Below are positions 46,646-58,870 of a stretch of DNA of 64,000 nt, one piece after another. This DNA is from Latrodectus hesperus (Eukaryota > Arthropoda > Arachnida > Araneae > Theridiidae). How positions within the stretch are numbered: position 1 is the stretch's first letter; the number at the start of each line of letters is the position of its first letter. The position numbers were made by a program, and so were the translations under genes. The stretch covers positions 69,300,268 to 69,364,267 of the forward strand of contig CM075853.1 in NCBI GenBank assembly GCA_037975125.1, written 5' to 3'. The notes below the pieces were generated by a model. The model did not search any database, had not been told where the DNA came from, and saw only the letters and a list, made by a program, of their open reading frames with translations.

Positions 46646-47777
46646 AGTAATTTGAAATATATATAAAATAAGAAATTTTAAGAATTCTACTTGTAGAAAT
46701 TATTTCAGTATTTATTTCTACATTTCTCTTAAAGCTTTCTAGTTTCCTCAAACTTCGGTTGTACAATGTCCATGCTTTATCATTAATAATCTACACCACC
46801 TTGCGAGAAATAGTAAAACAATATAGTGAGTGGATTATTAACCTTATTAAGAGATTCATGAAAATTAGAAGCATATTTTTTTAACTATTTTTTCCTCACC
46901 ATTCCCCCAAGTGAGCAATTATAAGCAAACTTCTAAATCGCATCGATCATAATTATGTAATATTTTAATTGATTATTGCGTCAGATTATCACTTGTTGAA
47001 TGCTTAAATAAATGATTTGAAATTTATTGTCAGTAAATTCTTTGTACTGGGAATAAAGTGTTAGGTTTATTTCTATAAAACTGAATCTCAATATTTATAA
47101 AAAGATTTTTTTAATATATAAATTTTATTTTTTATTCATATTTGCTGTGGAATATACTCAAATAGAGGAATATTTACTTAGATTTTACCACCTTTAAATG
47201 AAAAAAGTATTGTCTATTAAATCTTAATACTCGGAAAATATTTATTTAATTTTTAATTTTTCACAATTAACATAGAAATTCACCTTTAATTGTTGGCAAA
47301 GAGAATTAGAAAATTTTTTTACCTTTGTCAGAAATATTTTATATATTGATGTTTAAATTTTGAGGAAAAACTGAAAAAAATGTTCATAAAATAGTTTTCT
47401 GAAATTATTAACTGTCTAAACACCAGAAAAATAAATCTCATTTTTATCTTTTAAATAAAAAAAATGTCTAAGCTAACCCGTAGGAATCGGGTACCACTGG
47501 ATAAAATTTTAAATCAGTCTATTCAATGGAAAGATCGATATTCCTATAGAAACAGGAACTGAATTATATAAATAATTCACTGTAAAGTTATTAAACATGA
47601 AAATTCAAAAGATTATTTAGATTAATATTTTTAGAGGAAAAAATTGCATGAAGTTTCGTATTGCATCCTTTTTAGATCTATGGTCGATATATTAATGATT
47701 AGTAGAAAATATTAATTTTTTCTAACAATAAAAGAAAAAAATATAATTTTTTAGGTTGAAGGAAAAATTCACAAGTG

Positions 47778-47778
<1 letters not shown>
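46646..47778. other. AT-rich non-coding stretch
   Basis: Nothing recognised. Confidence 0.5.

Positions 47779-47860
<82 letters not shown>
47779..47860. repeat. (TA)n microsatellite, longest in window
   Basis: Pure TA run of about 82 bases. The Ile-Tyr repeat frame over it is an artefact of the repeat. Confidence 0.97.
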
Positions 47861-47862
<2 letters not shown>

Positions 47863-48699
47863 ACTAGTATTTGAGACAGCGAATTTAAAAAATATGAAGT
47901 AATATGACAGTACCTCAAATAAATTACAAATTTTGATAAAATGTTTTCTTTTAGATAATTTTATATTCAAGTAACGTTTGTAAGTAAATTAATCTTAGTT
48001 AGCAGATTTATTATCAATATGAAGACTTTTAGAAAAGTACAATTCTCTTAAAATTCTTATGCAATTATGGTGTCAACAATAAATATTCTCGAGTAATTAA
48101 GAAGTATAGTTTACGAAAACATGAGTACTTAATTTATTATTATTAATCAATTTATTATTAAATTAATTTATCTCATTTGATAGATGTTATTGAACGATAA
48201 GGCTAATTTAACGCTTGTAAAATAAAAGCAAAAATCGTTTTTTGTATTTGTTAAATACATCTTTTTTATTTAAAGACTTATGCAAATACTGAGAATTAAT
48301 AGTTCGTTCAGAGACAAAGGCTAGAATTGTGTATGTGTGTGCAGATGGATAACCCAAGAGATGTTTAATCGTGGCATTTTCTACCATTTTTTATAACAGA
48401 AAACATCGAATCAGAATTTTATTTATTTGCCATTTGTGTTTCTTCCTCTTTTTCCTGAAACATACATGAGCATGGTTAGGTATTTGTCGTCTCCCTTACC
48501 AAAAAATACGCAAAAAGTCTTATAAGAAATGTAAACTTGAACTTGCCCATCATTATGAATATCAAATATAAATCTATCCTCTTTTTAAAATCATCTATTT
48601 CGCTATTTACGTTGTATGTACAGTGATTAGAACTTCAGTTTTTCATCCTGTAGTTTTAATTAAAATATCCTAGTATTTTTATTGTTTCATTAGTCCTTA
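47861..48699. other. AT-rich non-coding stretch
   Basis: Nothing recognised. Confidence 0.5.
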
Positions 48700-48800
48700 C
48701 GCACATAGGCCGGAATAGGAGAGTGAACCATAAAACATTACAAGTATCTTTGCTTCAGATACGAGTCAAACTCACGTATTTTGAAATGATTGGCTAAATC
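48700..48800 (-). repeat. tRNA-derived SINE fragment, minus strand
   Basis: The reverse complement shows a B-box-like ACGTGAGTTTGACTCGTATC, then a tail-like CCGGCCTATGTGCGTAAGG corresponding to CCCGGTCTAATTAGCCCTCG-TGTGCAA. Wear is heavy. Confidence 0.35.
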
Positions 48801-49495
48801 TATGGCATTTAACTGTAAACAAATCCAGATATTGTTGGAGAGCTAGAAAGTTTAATCAATACTTTCTAAATCTCCAATTGATTGGCTTAAAAATATAAGT
48901 CTCTGATAGATTTAAAAACTGCCTCCTTGTGTTTATTAGGATTATATCTCTACCAATTATTACGTTTATTTTATTAGTAATGTAAAAATTACAGAAGTCG
49001 CTTGCTTATATAGATTATTCAGATATATTGTGGCTATACAGCATCTAAATTTACCGTTTGGGATAAACAATAAAGAAGAATAATTCTTCTAATGAACTAG
49101 GACTATACATATTTAAACTATCTGAATAACTTCTCATAGGTGTTATATAAAATATATGCGCGTTTTCTGAGAAGTGACTATTTTGTTAAGGTTAATTTTA
49201 GGATTGTATCAATTCTTGATGAATAAGATGCAATCAATTAAAATGATTGTTCAGTCCTGAATGATGTGTTTATTACTATACAATTAATGAAATAATTTAT
49301 TGTCAACTGGATATTCGACATTAAATCATTTTTTTGGTTTAATACGATGTATGTACACAAAAGAACGATTTCCAAAATACTTATACGGAGCTTATTGTAT
49401 TTTTGAATAGAAATGAATTATATTTCTTGAAATGCTTTTCTCAAACAACATAAAATGCTTTTATACTACGTTCAAATAAAATATCTTTTGAAAAT
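48801..49495. other. AT-rich non-coding stretch
   Basis: Nothing recognised. Confidence 0.5.
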
Positions 49496-49815
49496 GTTGC
49501 CCAGAATAAAACTATTTCTTGTAGACGAACACACCTGGCAACTCCCTCCCAAAGAATTTCCGCTCGCAATCTTTTATTCAATAACGGATCACCCATTTAG
49601 TGTACATTTAGAGATTCCATTCTTCGAACGTGAGGCCGACAACGTTACCTGGGAGACGTTGCCCAGCTGCAGACGTTGAAAGGGTTGCTGTTGTTGGATT
49701 CTCCTAAATGGTTTCCATTCGTGAGGACACAAATTGCGTGGCCCTCTACGGTTTCTTTTGATTTCGTCTGCTGCCTCTTTTGTAGGTTTCCGTGGTGATT
49801 GTTTTTGACATCTAC
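49496..49815. promoter_or_regulatory. GC-richer island, candidate conserved element
   Basis: Unique sequence including CACCTGGCAACTCCCTCCC, GTTACCTGGGAGACGTTGCC and a CAGCTG E-box (about 49664). The opposed GTTACC / GTTGCC words resemble RFX X-box halves. Overlapping frames on both strands (49455-49679 plus, 49589-49837 minus) show no domain. The regulatory reading is inference. Confidence 0.35.
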
Positions 49816-51409
49816 AGTGTCTATAAAAATAATGCATACTTACGATTATTTGCCTTTTTAGAAATTGAATGCAACGTAACTGCTGTAAGTGGAATGTATA
49901 CGTGGAGCATAACTATTTTATAAAGTAAAATTTAGTTTATAAAATCTATTGAGGTGTGTTTGTGAAAGTTGTCTTAGTTATGAAATAATCCATAAGTTTA
50001 CCTGTTTTAAAATAATTCGAATTTAGTCCATTCATTTATTTTGCAAAATGAACGGTAGTATAAAATTTGAGATTAACTTTTTCAGAATTAATTTCTAGCA
50101 ACCTATTGAAAAAATCTTTATTTGAATTCACAAACTATGCTTTCATATTGTTAAATTCTTTTCTCCTTTATTGAAAAGCAGGTTAAATATGCGTGAACTT
50201 AAGAATTTGCAAGAGAAATTTATCAGAGATGAAGCATTTTTCTAGCAATCAATGGAAATACTGTACACATTTATTACTACAAATTATTACTATTTTAATG
50301 AAATTTAGTTACAAATTATTTTGATAAAATTCGCAATTTCAGCTTTAACAATGATTGCGGTGTGATTATTTGAAAATAATTTATGCATAGCAGAGTAATA
50401 GTTAAGCAAGAATAACTCCCAGTTGTTTGGTAAGAATATTATTTTTATTTTATCAGCATATTTTAATAGTTTTTTTTCAAATATCTGAATAAAATGAAAA
50501 AAAATACGAGTATTGTTAAAGCAGGAATGGTTGACTTCTGTTTTTGTAAAAAATATGACAAATTAAATTTCAAATATGTATCAAACCAAAATATGAGATA
50601 ATCTACCAAAATAAAAATAAGTTACTACAATGTGAATTTTTTTGGATATTAATATTTTGTGACAAACATCTTCAAAGAATTAAAAATGTGTTTATGTAAA
50701 AATTACGTAATGTAACTAAAAGTACAAAGAATCTATTGGAAAATGATATAAACTTATTTTTCAGAAGCCTTATTAGAAGTTATTTCTAGAAATTTTCCGA
50801 TTATATATAAATGCAAATATTTCTTTAATAAGACTATTTTGATGCCATATTCATTAAATATGTTCTCCAAATTATTTTTTAAAATTTCATGAATAAATGC
50901 CTAATAATCCATCATTGACCATCAGTTTGTCACATTATGTTTTAAATAATTTATGCATATAATTTACACATAAAAGCAGTAAATTTTTAAAGATGTATAA
51001 TAGTATAACTTCCATTAACTACCCCAAAAAATATATTTCATTTGATCTGAACTGAGGACTACTACTTAAATGTATTCAAACTTTTGAATACATTGTGAAA
51101 CCGGCAAATGTGTTTGAATACAAACCAATAGGTTTATTCTTTTTCTTGAAAAGATATAGTTCCTCATAACACATGCAGAATATTTTCATGAACTGAAAAA
51201 ATTCTCATTTTCACAGAGAAGGAGAACTTTAAAAAATTTTATAAGCTCACCAAACACACTTTTAGTTTCATTATTTTACAGCCAAAGCAAGCTCTGAAAA
51301 AGTTCCCACTTCCATTCAAATCTAATCTCTTTTGTATATGCTTAAATTATGTAAATGCGATATTCATGCGTTGTAAAATTTGAATACTCTTTAATCTATG
51401 GCAGAGTAA
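49816..51409. other. AT-rich non-coding stretch
   Basis: No gene. A short palindrome (GTATTCAAACTTTTGAATAC, about 51071-51090) is present. Confidence 0.5.
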
Positions 51410-51805
51410 TGATCTTTCCGAAGTTTACTGCTTTTCGCTTGGCTTGCATATATGCACGGTAATGTATCAAATGGTAGTGCTACTAAACTAGAATCGGTGT
51501 CTCTTGTCTCTAATTTTGGCTTTTTATTGTGGGACTTCATTGGCAATTTCCCAATTTATTGCTTGCGTCTTCTTTTTGGCAGTGACGTCGGGACAATCTT
51601 TGTTTTTCTTATTTCTATCTCCATTTATTTCGGAATAAATTACAGCCAATTAGGTGTTTCCGTTGCTTCTATGTTATTGCTAATGATTTTGAAGGTGACC
51701 TTGGTGAAATGAGTCTTGAAGTGCTTCTATAATTTTATTATTTTTTCCTCGACTCAGTGAGTCATGGTGTGGTATACTTCCTCTAATCGACTCCATTCAA
51801 CTGGC
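51410..51805. promoter_or_regulatory. Candidate conserved non-coding island
   Basis: Contains TGGCAATTTCCCAATTTATT, GGCAGTGACGTCGGGACAA (a CRE-like TGACGTC) and CCAATTAGGTGTTTCC. The 86-codon plus frame (51452-51712) predicts a hydrophobic string that follows from T-rich DNA, and no family is recognised. A membrane micro-exon cannot be excluded, but the island reading is simpler. Confidence 0.3.
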
Positions 51806-53872
51806 ATTAATTTGGCGAATGAACTTACAGATCCTTATAACTGATATTTTTGTAGTAGTTGTGGAACGATAAGTAAAAGTTATCTAAGGACAGATTTGTG
51901 AGCACATTTTTACAAAAAAACAGAATAATTTTCCAGTAAATTATCTGAAAAAAAAAAGAAAATTAAGATGTATTCAAATAATTAAAATGAAAAAAATTTA
52001 TGTGCTTTAATTTTTTTAAAACTAAAACTATATAAATCGTGAAATGAATTAAAATATAGAATTCGAGTTTATAATTTTGAATTATTTTCAAATTATTATC
52101 TTCTTTTTAATTTCTTTTTCAGTGTTTTCTGGAGATATCAGGAAAGGCAGAAATTTCCTGATTCTTTCAAATGCAATTGATTTATTAAAAAATTCCAAAA
52201 TTTTCTGCATTTCATTCGTTATTTTATTTTAAATTTTATTTATTTTGTGAAAAAGTCTGTATTAATGTTTTTTAAAATATTGATGTATTTCAATAAAAAT
52301 AAGTTTCAAAACATTAAAAAAAGACTAAAGAAATTGTTTCTTAAAAATTTTTTTACATAATGATAATTGTGTATTTTTGAAATAAAAAATTATTTGTTTT
52401 CTCATAAGATGTTTCAATTTATTTTCTAAAAATATTTAACAAATAATACATAAGAAGAACAAATCAAAGATATATCTCATGATTTATCTTTGATTTTTTA
52501 TGTAGTACATTTGTTGTACTTTTGGTGTATTCCTTGGTGCACAGGGAGATATTTTTGTTTTAAAAATAAAAGATGTATAAATACTTTCGAAAAATTATTT
52601 CTAACTCTATGAAAACCAATATATATTTGCATTACTGAACAAAAATTAATCAAATGAAATCTAATAATTAAAACAATGATTTCATTTTCGCAAAGATTTT
52701 TTTCTGATCACATTTATAAAATAACAATCTTAATATCGATACAATTTATAATTAGTCTTTTCATAAAAAAAATAATAATAGAAATTTTTAAAACATTTAA
52801 ATGTGAATGATGTTAAACATTTAAATGTTTTTTGAATTTTACTTCTATCATTGAATTTTTGCAGAAATTGAAAATTTCCAAAATTAATGGAAAAATAGAA
52901 TAATAATTTCATATTGAGTCATTTATTGTTGAAATTATATCTCTCGTGAAAAAAGGCACGTTTAATGTACCTAATACTGATAGATTTTATAAAATGGATG
53001 AAAGGGAACCAAAGTATAATCTTAAATATTCTTATTTGTAATAGTAACAACTTTTTTCTAAGTCAAATATCTACACTGGAATTTCATTAGCTAAAATATT
53101 TTTTTTAATTTCACACTGCACTTATCACTGAAAAGTATTAATATTTATCTTTATTAATGCACTGATTGTTTAAAACAAAATTTGCCTTTCTATGCTATCA
53201 AAGTTACCCCAAGAAAATTTAATGATCCTTACAATATTTTTATTTTTAGAAAATGTTTATGCATTTATGTTCTCTGACTAATTAGTATGGTTTTTTAAAG
53301 AAAAAATTTAATGAAATAAACTTATTTTAAAATTTAAGACATTTTTTAATATTATATATACGAGATAGATGTAATGTTTTTTAATGTAAATGTTCACAAT
53401 ATTCTAAGTAGCCTTTTTTTCAATTTTTGGTATAATCGAATATGATTTCTATTGAATTTGACATGAATCGAATGATTTTATAAATAACTACTTATTTAGT
53501 TATTTAATAATATATTCTTATTTAATATACAAAATTGTTCTGTGGAAAAATAAACATTCCAATTTTAAAAAACTTCCGATTCTTTTTTAATGCATAAAAA
53601 TATTATTCAAAATAAAAATTATATTATTAAAAAAGATTTTAAACAAATAATTTGCTCTAGATAACTATTAGATGTGAAGACTTATTTAGAAATTATGATA
53701 TTTTACGTTATAATTTCCAAAAAAGCAAAAAGTATAAAATTTTTAAGTTAACTGTAAAAGATTTAATTGTGGTCGTATATCATTTTTGATCAAAAGAAAT
53801 TTACATTTTACCGCAAAAAAAAAAAAAAAAAAATCAGTTTTACTATGTGCACAAATAATTGAAAAGCAAATG
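51806..53872. other. AT-rich non-coding stretch
   Basis: No gene. It has a perfect 12-bp-arm hairpin at 52461-52496 (AAATCAAAGATA / TATCTTTGATTT) and a poly-A run at about 53815-53833, just before the Tc1 insertion. Confidence 0.5.
52461..52496. repeat. Perfect 12-bp-arm hairpin
   Basis: AAATCAAAGATA (52461-52472) pairs with TATCTTTGATTT (52485-52496) around 12 bases. Confidence 0.8.
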
Positions 53873-53874
53873 TA

Positions 53875-55247
53875 CACTACTGGCCATTAAAATTGCTACA
53901 CCAAGAAGGAATGCAAATAACAGAACGATATTTATTGGACACATATATTATAGTGGAAAGAACAAGTGATTAGATTTACAGGAAATTAGGATGTATAAAT
54001 CTTGAGAAATCAGTACCAAGAGCAGTCACCTCTGGCTGCAATAACAGCATTTATCCGCCTAGGCGTGGAGTCAAACTAAGATTGTATGGCATGTACTGGG
54101 ATCTCAGTCCATGCAACTGTAACACTATGCCACAGTTCATCGACAGTAGTGATTGGTGAGTGATGGCGTGCCAATCGCTCGGCAACCATTGACCACACGT
54201 TCTCAATTGGTGACAGATCAGGAGAACTTGCTAGTTAGGGTAACGGTCGAACCTGTTCTGTATCAAGAAGTTAAGAACAGTGCGGACAACATGCGGTCAT
54301 GCATTATCCTATTGAAACAAAACATTAGGAAGGCCTCGAAGATAGGGCAGAGCCATGGACCGTAACACATCGGAAATGTAACGGTTGCTGTTCAAAGTGC
54401 CGGTAATGCGAACAAGAGGTGATCGAAGCGTGTATCCAATGGCATCCCATACCATCACTCCAGCAGATGGGCCAGTATGGCGATGTCCAATGCAAGCTGG
54501 CAATGCGCGTTCTCCACGATGCTTCCAAACACAGATGCGGCCATCATGATCCTGTATACAGAACTGAGATTCATCTGTAAAGATGACGTGATGCCATTCC
54601 CGCATCCAGGTTCGTCTGTGATCACACCATTGAAGGCGCTCCTGTCTGTGACGCAGCGTCAATAGTAGCCGAAGCCATGGTCGCCGTACAGATAATCCAT
54701 GCTGCTGCAAACGTCGTTGAATTGTTCGAGCAGAAACTTGTTGCCTTGCAAATGACACCATTTCTCGACTCGGGGTTCGTGACGTGGCTGTACGATCCCT
54801 TGTGACCATGCGGATAAGATGTCTGTCTTCTCTGCTGTTAGTGATGGGGGTCGCTGAGATCCTGCATGACGTTCCATATGATTGTCCTGAACCCATCGAT
54901 ACCGACGCGAGCAGCAATATTGCGGTACGATAAACCGCAATCCCGGTAGGCTATAATCCTTCCTCGATCAAAGTCAGACACGTGCTGATAGGCATTTCTT
55001 CTTCTTTACACGAGGCATTACAACAACTTTCTTTGCCGAAAACAACGTTGAAACGGAAATTGAATATGAGAAAACTGTCAAATCTCTGAATTTATATACA
55101 TTGTAGATGTCGCTATTGTCACCTGCTTTGTATGAATGCGTTGAAAATCTAATCATTTGCATATCACAGCAACTTCTACCTGTCATGCAAATTTCACGTG
55201 TGTGGTGTGCCGCTTTCCTGGTGTAGCAATTTTAATGGCCAGTAGTG
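53875..55247 (-). mobile_element. Tc1-like DNA transposon with intact inverted repeats
   Basis: The left end 53875-53903 (CACTACTGGCCATTAAAATT then GCTACACCA) is the perfect 29-bp reverse complement of the right end 55219-55247. Both are flanked by TA (53873-53874 and 55248-55249), the Tc1/mariner target duplication. The 1,373-base length is normal for a full-size copy. The transposase lies on the minus strand and is broken. The identical ends suggest it is much younger than the related remnant at 33.7-34.9 kb. Confidence 0.95.
54076..55018 (-). pseudogene. Disrupted Tc1-like transposase (D34E type)
   Basis: Cut-and-paste transposase, read right to left. The start ATG is at 55018 (MPRVKKKKCL). 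A helix-turn-helix N-terminus follows after a frameshift (GRIIAYRDCGLSYRNIAARV, about 54965-54905). The long open part 54917-54309 carries ITNSREDRHLIRMVTRDRTA and the first catalytic Asp in HVIFTDESQF (54573-54575). The second catalytic Asp (54306-54308) sits in a DNA-x-PH context interrupted by in-frame stops on both sides. The Glu lies in SPDLSPIENVW (54202-54204), reached after another shift. About 34 residues separate the second Asp from the Glu. The gene ends at the stop 54076-54078. At least two stops and several frameshifts leave it inactive. Length, about 314 codons, is close to the family's usual 340. Confidence 0.9.
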
Positions 55248-55249
55248 TA

Positions 55250-56219
55250 CATCCTGTTACATGAATCGTGATGTATTTATTGATTCCAAAACTGTTTATA
55301 AGATAATAACCCGCCCCCCCCAAAAAAAGCTTGTGCAGCTGTTATGAATGTTTTATATTGCCAAAATGTTGAAAACTTTTACATCTACTGTAAAGTTAAT
55401 TCTATGAAAAGGTCTGTTTAGAATCAGAAATACTTTAATATAAGTTCTCTGAAGAACAGAATTTAAAGATTTCTAATGAATGTGTGGAAAATAAGAACAA
55501 GGTGTGTAATTATTGGAGTAACATTTTAAATCAAATATTTTCTTAAATATTATGGGTTTTACAACCTCGTTTTATTCACAGTCATAAATAAAATGATATT
55601 TAACTAAGAATTAAATTAGGGTTATTTTAAGTTGTGAATTTTATTACAATCGTTTTAAGCTGTTATAATTCCGAGAAATCTTGTATTATAAAAGCAATTT
55701 AAACTCATGTTTGTTTGTAAATTTTAAAGTAATATAGTATCATTGTATTACTTAGTGTTAGCTTTAGAGTGAGGATTATAAACTGAAAATAATAAAAAAC
55801 TTTTCAAGCATATATTTGTAGTTTTAAATTATGTATAAATGCATATTTTTCTTTATCCGGACTAGTTTTACCAAATATTTTCGAAATAGAACTGAAGGGT
55901 TTGATAAATAGCTTTATTGAAACTTTCAATTTTATTTTTCATGTTGGGTTACATTTATGTAGTTCATAAAGAATGACATTTGGTAATGCTAGACATTCAC
56001 CAAAATATGGGAATTCAATTCTCTTTTCGAATTGTATGATTACGAGTATAATGGTTTGAAATCGATTTTTAATAGTAAGTTTCAGTGGAATATATTTTTA
56101 GACATAATGTGTATGTAGGCATAATATTTAATCGCATACAGATTTACTAGTAAACTCTGATCTATTAGGAGACATTTTTATCGAGAAGAGAATAATGTGT
56201 GATATCATTTGTTGTACAA
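55250..56219. other. AT-rich non-coding stretch
   Basis: No gene. A short C run (CCCGCCCCCCCC, about 55310-55321) is the only compositional oddity. Confidence 0.5.
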
Positions 56220-56560
56220 ATTGGATGTTCTTTTTATTCTTTGAGAGTACACAAGCCAGTGTAAGCATGACAAGTGCACAGTACAATGGCTTATTGCAGA
56301 ATTGATTTATTTTTGCTTTAATTGATAAACACCCAATAATCAGTTAACATTTTGTATGCAATTTGCAGCATCTTATCCTGCTTCACATATTAAAATTTCT
56401 TAATGCGAATCACGTGATGAGCGTTGCTATTATTATGTCGCTATTGGTTGTAAAGTTATTTGATATCGTGCATTTACCTTAATTGGCTAATAACATAAAT
56501 ACTACGCAATTAGATTACTATTTTCCATGTCTACATACACGTTTTTCAAGAAATAACAGC
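56220..56560. promoter_or_regulatory. Candidate regulatory island with TCACGTGA E-box
   Basis: Contains a perfect palindromic TCACGTGA (56410-56417), the USF/MITF/TFEB-class E-box, in GCGAATCACGTGATGAGCG. Homeodomain/CCAAT-like words surround it (CTATTGGTTG, CTTAATTGGC, GATAAACACCCAATAATC). No frame is open. The function is inference. Confidence 0.35.
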
Positions 56561-57026
56561 AAAAATATTATTCTAAATCATATTTTTTGAAGGCTTGTTA
56601 TGTTATGAAGATTATAGAGTCAATAATAATTAAAAACTTTAGCTCCAGATTATAAAGCGTTATAATGAATAAAACAATGAGACTGTAGTAATGAATAATA
56701 ATTATCTCTTTTACAGTATAAATCTTCAATTAAAAAAATTTAATGTTTCGATTAATTCAACGTGTCATTTCAATCACTGTTAATGAATATTTGTGTAATT
56801 GCGTAATTTTACTTTTTTGATTTATAATGTTAGGTTACACTTGGACAACACTTTATAGTAATCTGAAATGAGGGGAAAAAGTCACAATTCTCATGCTAAA
56901 ATACTTTGTATAATTTACAAACAAACAAGTATAAAGTTAGTGAAAATTAAATATACAACTTATGTATTATAATTTTGACCACATTATTGCTTAACAGATT
57001 ACATTTTCAAATTTGATGTTAAAAAG
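56561..57026. other. AT-rich non-coding stretch
   Basis: Nothing recognised. Confidence 0.5.
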
Positions 57027-57130
57027 ATAGCGGTTTGTGTTATTTTTAATTTAGTAGTTCGTTGGTTTAATTCCTTCTACAAGTATAAATTTTTAAAGAA
57101 GTTAGCATTACAGATTAAATTTAGGATATT
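57027..57130 (+). repeat. tRNA-derived SINE, very degenerate
   Basis: GATAGCGGTTTGTG could be a worn A box, and TAGTAGTTCGTTGGTTTAAT resembles the B-box region (CAGTTCGTGGGTTCGAAT). CATTACAGATTAAATTTAGG may be the tail. This is the weakest of the accepted copies. Confidence 0.3.
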
Positions 57131-58599
57131 GTCTAATAATATTTCATGGAAAAAATGGCACTAGGAAATAATTAAAATTAAATCAAAAAATTTTAATCTA
57201 CTGAAATAAAATTTTTGAATGCAGCTTTTATCATCTGTTTTAAAAAATTTAATGATATAAATTTTTTGGTTCATGAAATTATTTGTAAACTAAGTGACGT
57301 TCACATTGAAATGTTCCAAATATTTACACTCCTGCTTTCATAATTTTCGTCTCATTTGTCTCATTAAGAGACAAAGTAATTACATTTGATTTTCTTTCAC
57401 TCAGACTGTCATTCTGTAAAAATCTGCTCTTTAAATATTCTTAACATGTGGGATGTTGTATTGATTGCATACTGACCACATTATTTGACTGTTATTAAAA
57501 AAGCTTGTCATTGATAGAACGTAACCCATTCATAAAATTATTTAGTTTGGACCATTTCCTATTCACTATTTAATAAAAACCTTTTTGGAATTTTGATTTT
57601 GTATTTGCTTTTACTTTGACTTTTCTCATAACTTTAAAACTTTTTTGCATTTATAACTGCTATTTCTTCAATATTTACTTTGAAGAGTTTGTTGAAATTC
57701 ATGTTCCAATTTTTTATTAATTTTTTTAAATCTTAAGATATAGTATACTGATTCCGGATCAGAGTAAATCATGGTTTTATCGAAATTTGAAAACTTGATT
57801 CTAAATTTTCTTTCCAAAACTCAAACTTTACATCAGGAATTTGTATGATAATGACTGTCTTTAAAAAGCATTCTTATCTTAAATAATGAAGACCCTATAA
57901 TAAAATAGTGAGAAATAGATTGCTATGAAATTAACAATTCTTTTCAATCGGGACATTATAGAAGAATCAATTTTAATCACTTTGCAATTCTTGTTAACAG
58001 TTAAGTTTATTTTAAACCTAGCTGTTTTGCTTTATTCTATCATTTTAAACTGAATTGCTTTATTCATTTTTACATAAATGAAATTTAAGGAATATTTATC
58101 TCTTTTAATAATTTTTTACACTGTCAAGTTTTTGGATCTGTTAAGATTTAATGGATACCAATGATAAGCTAATATATTTATTATTTTGAAACAGGCTGGA
58201 AAACTGTAGTTTCATTGAATGTGGAAAGAAATTTTTCCTTTCGAATGAATAATCATATCTAATAATTCAGACTGGAAAATGAACCAAAAGTTTAGTTCCT
58301 TAAAATGTATTTTTAATGTCTCGTCTGGAATGAAACAATTAACTGCAATTATTTAACTTATTTATTCCCAAAAATAAAGCAGGAACTATAATTACATTGT
58401 TAGAAATATTATATCATCTCAAAAGTTTTCAACCGAATATATCTTTTAGACAATAAACAAGGATTATATTATGCACAGGAAATTAAGTTACAAACACAAA
58501 TTAGCAAGAAGCTTAGAAGAGTTTTTCAGAAGACATATCTTTCATCTTGACAGTTATTTATATAAAGATCATGTTTATAAATGGAATTTTCTGTTTCTT
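57131..58599. other. AT-rich non-coding stretch
   Basis: Nothing recognised. Confidence 0.5.
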
Positions 58600-58870
58600 T
58601 TCTCGTGATATATTAGGAAAAAGAGATGGTTCTATTATATTGCTGCCACACACGTGCAGATAATTGAGTAAAACAGAACAAAATTTCAGACACAAAAAAC
58701 ATATCCATTCACGCTGTCTTTTGATTAGCCAAAGTTACCATTAACGTGTTGCCAGACATCGGATCATTAGTTTGTTAGAAAAACGAGTTCCAAGTGTTAC
58801 TGTGGAGATGCTATTTTTTTCCTTACATTATATCCAATTCTAATTATCTCTCGTCTGCTGTTGGCGTGAA
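58600..58870. promoter_or_regulatory. Candidate regulatory island
   Basis: Unique sequence with GCCACACACGTGCAGATAAT, TGTCTTTTGATTAGCC and AACGTGTTGCCAGACATCGG. It contains E-box-like CACGTG, TGATTAG homeodomain and CAGAC Smad-like words. No open frame. Confidence 0.25.

Noticed and set aside
47722..47970. 82-codon minus frame with Ile-Tyr repeats
   Set aside because: It is the translation of the TA microsatellite, with no independent evidence of coding.
51452..51712. 86-codon hydrophobic frame resembling a membrane protein
   Set aside because: The hydrophobicity follows from T-rich codons. No family is recognised, and no splice or promoter context supports it.
54153..54365. Plus-strand frame inside the Tc1 element
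   Set aside because: It is antisense to the transposase, with no independent signal.
54659..54940. 93-codon minus frame inside the Tc1 element
   Set aside because: It is partly a shadow frame. Pieces such as HAGSQRPP show that the transposase frame shifts here, so it is not a separate gene.
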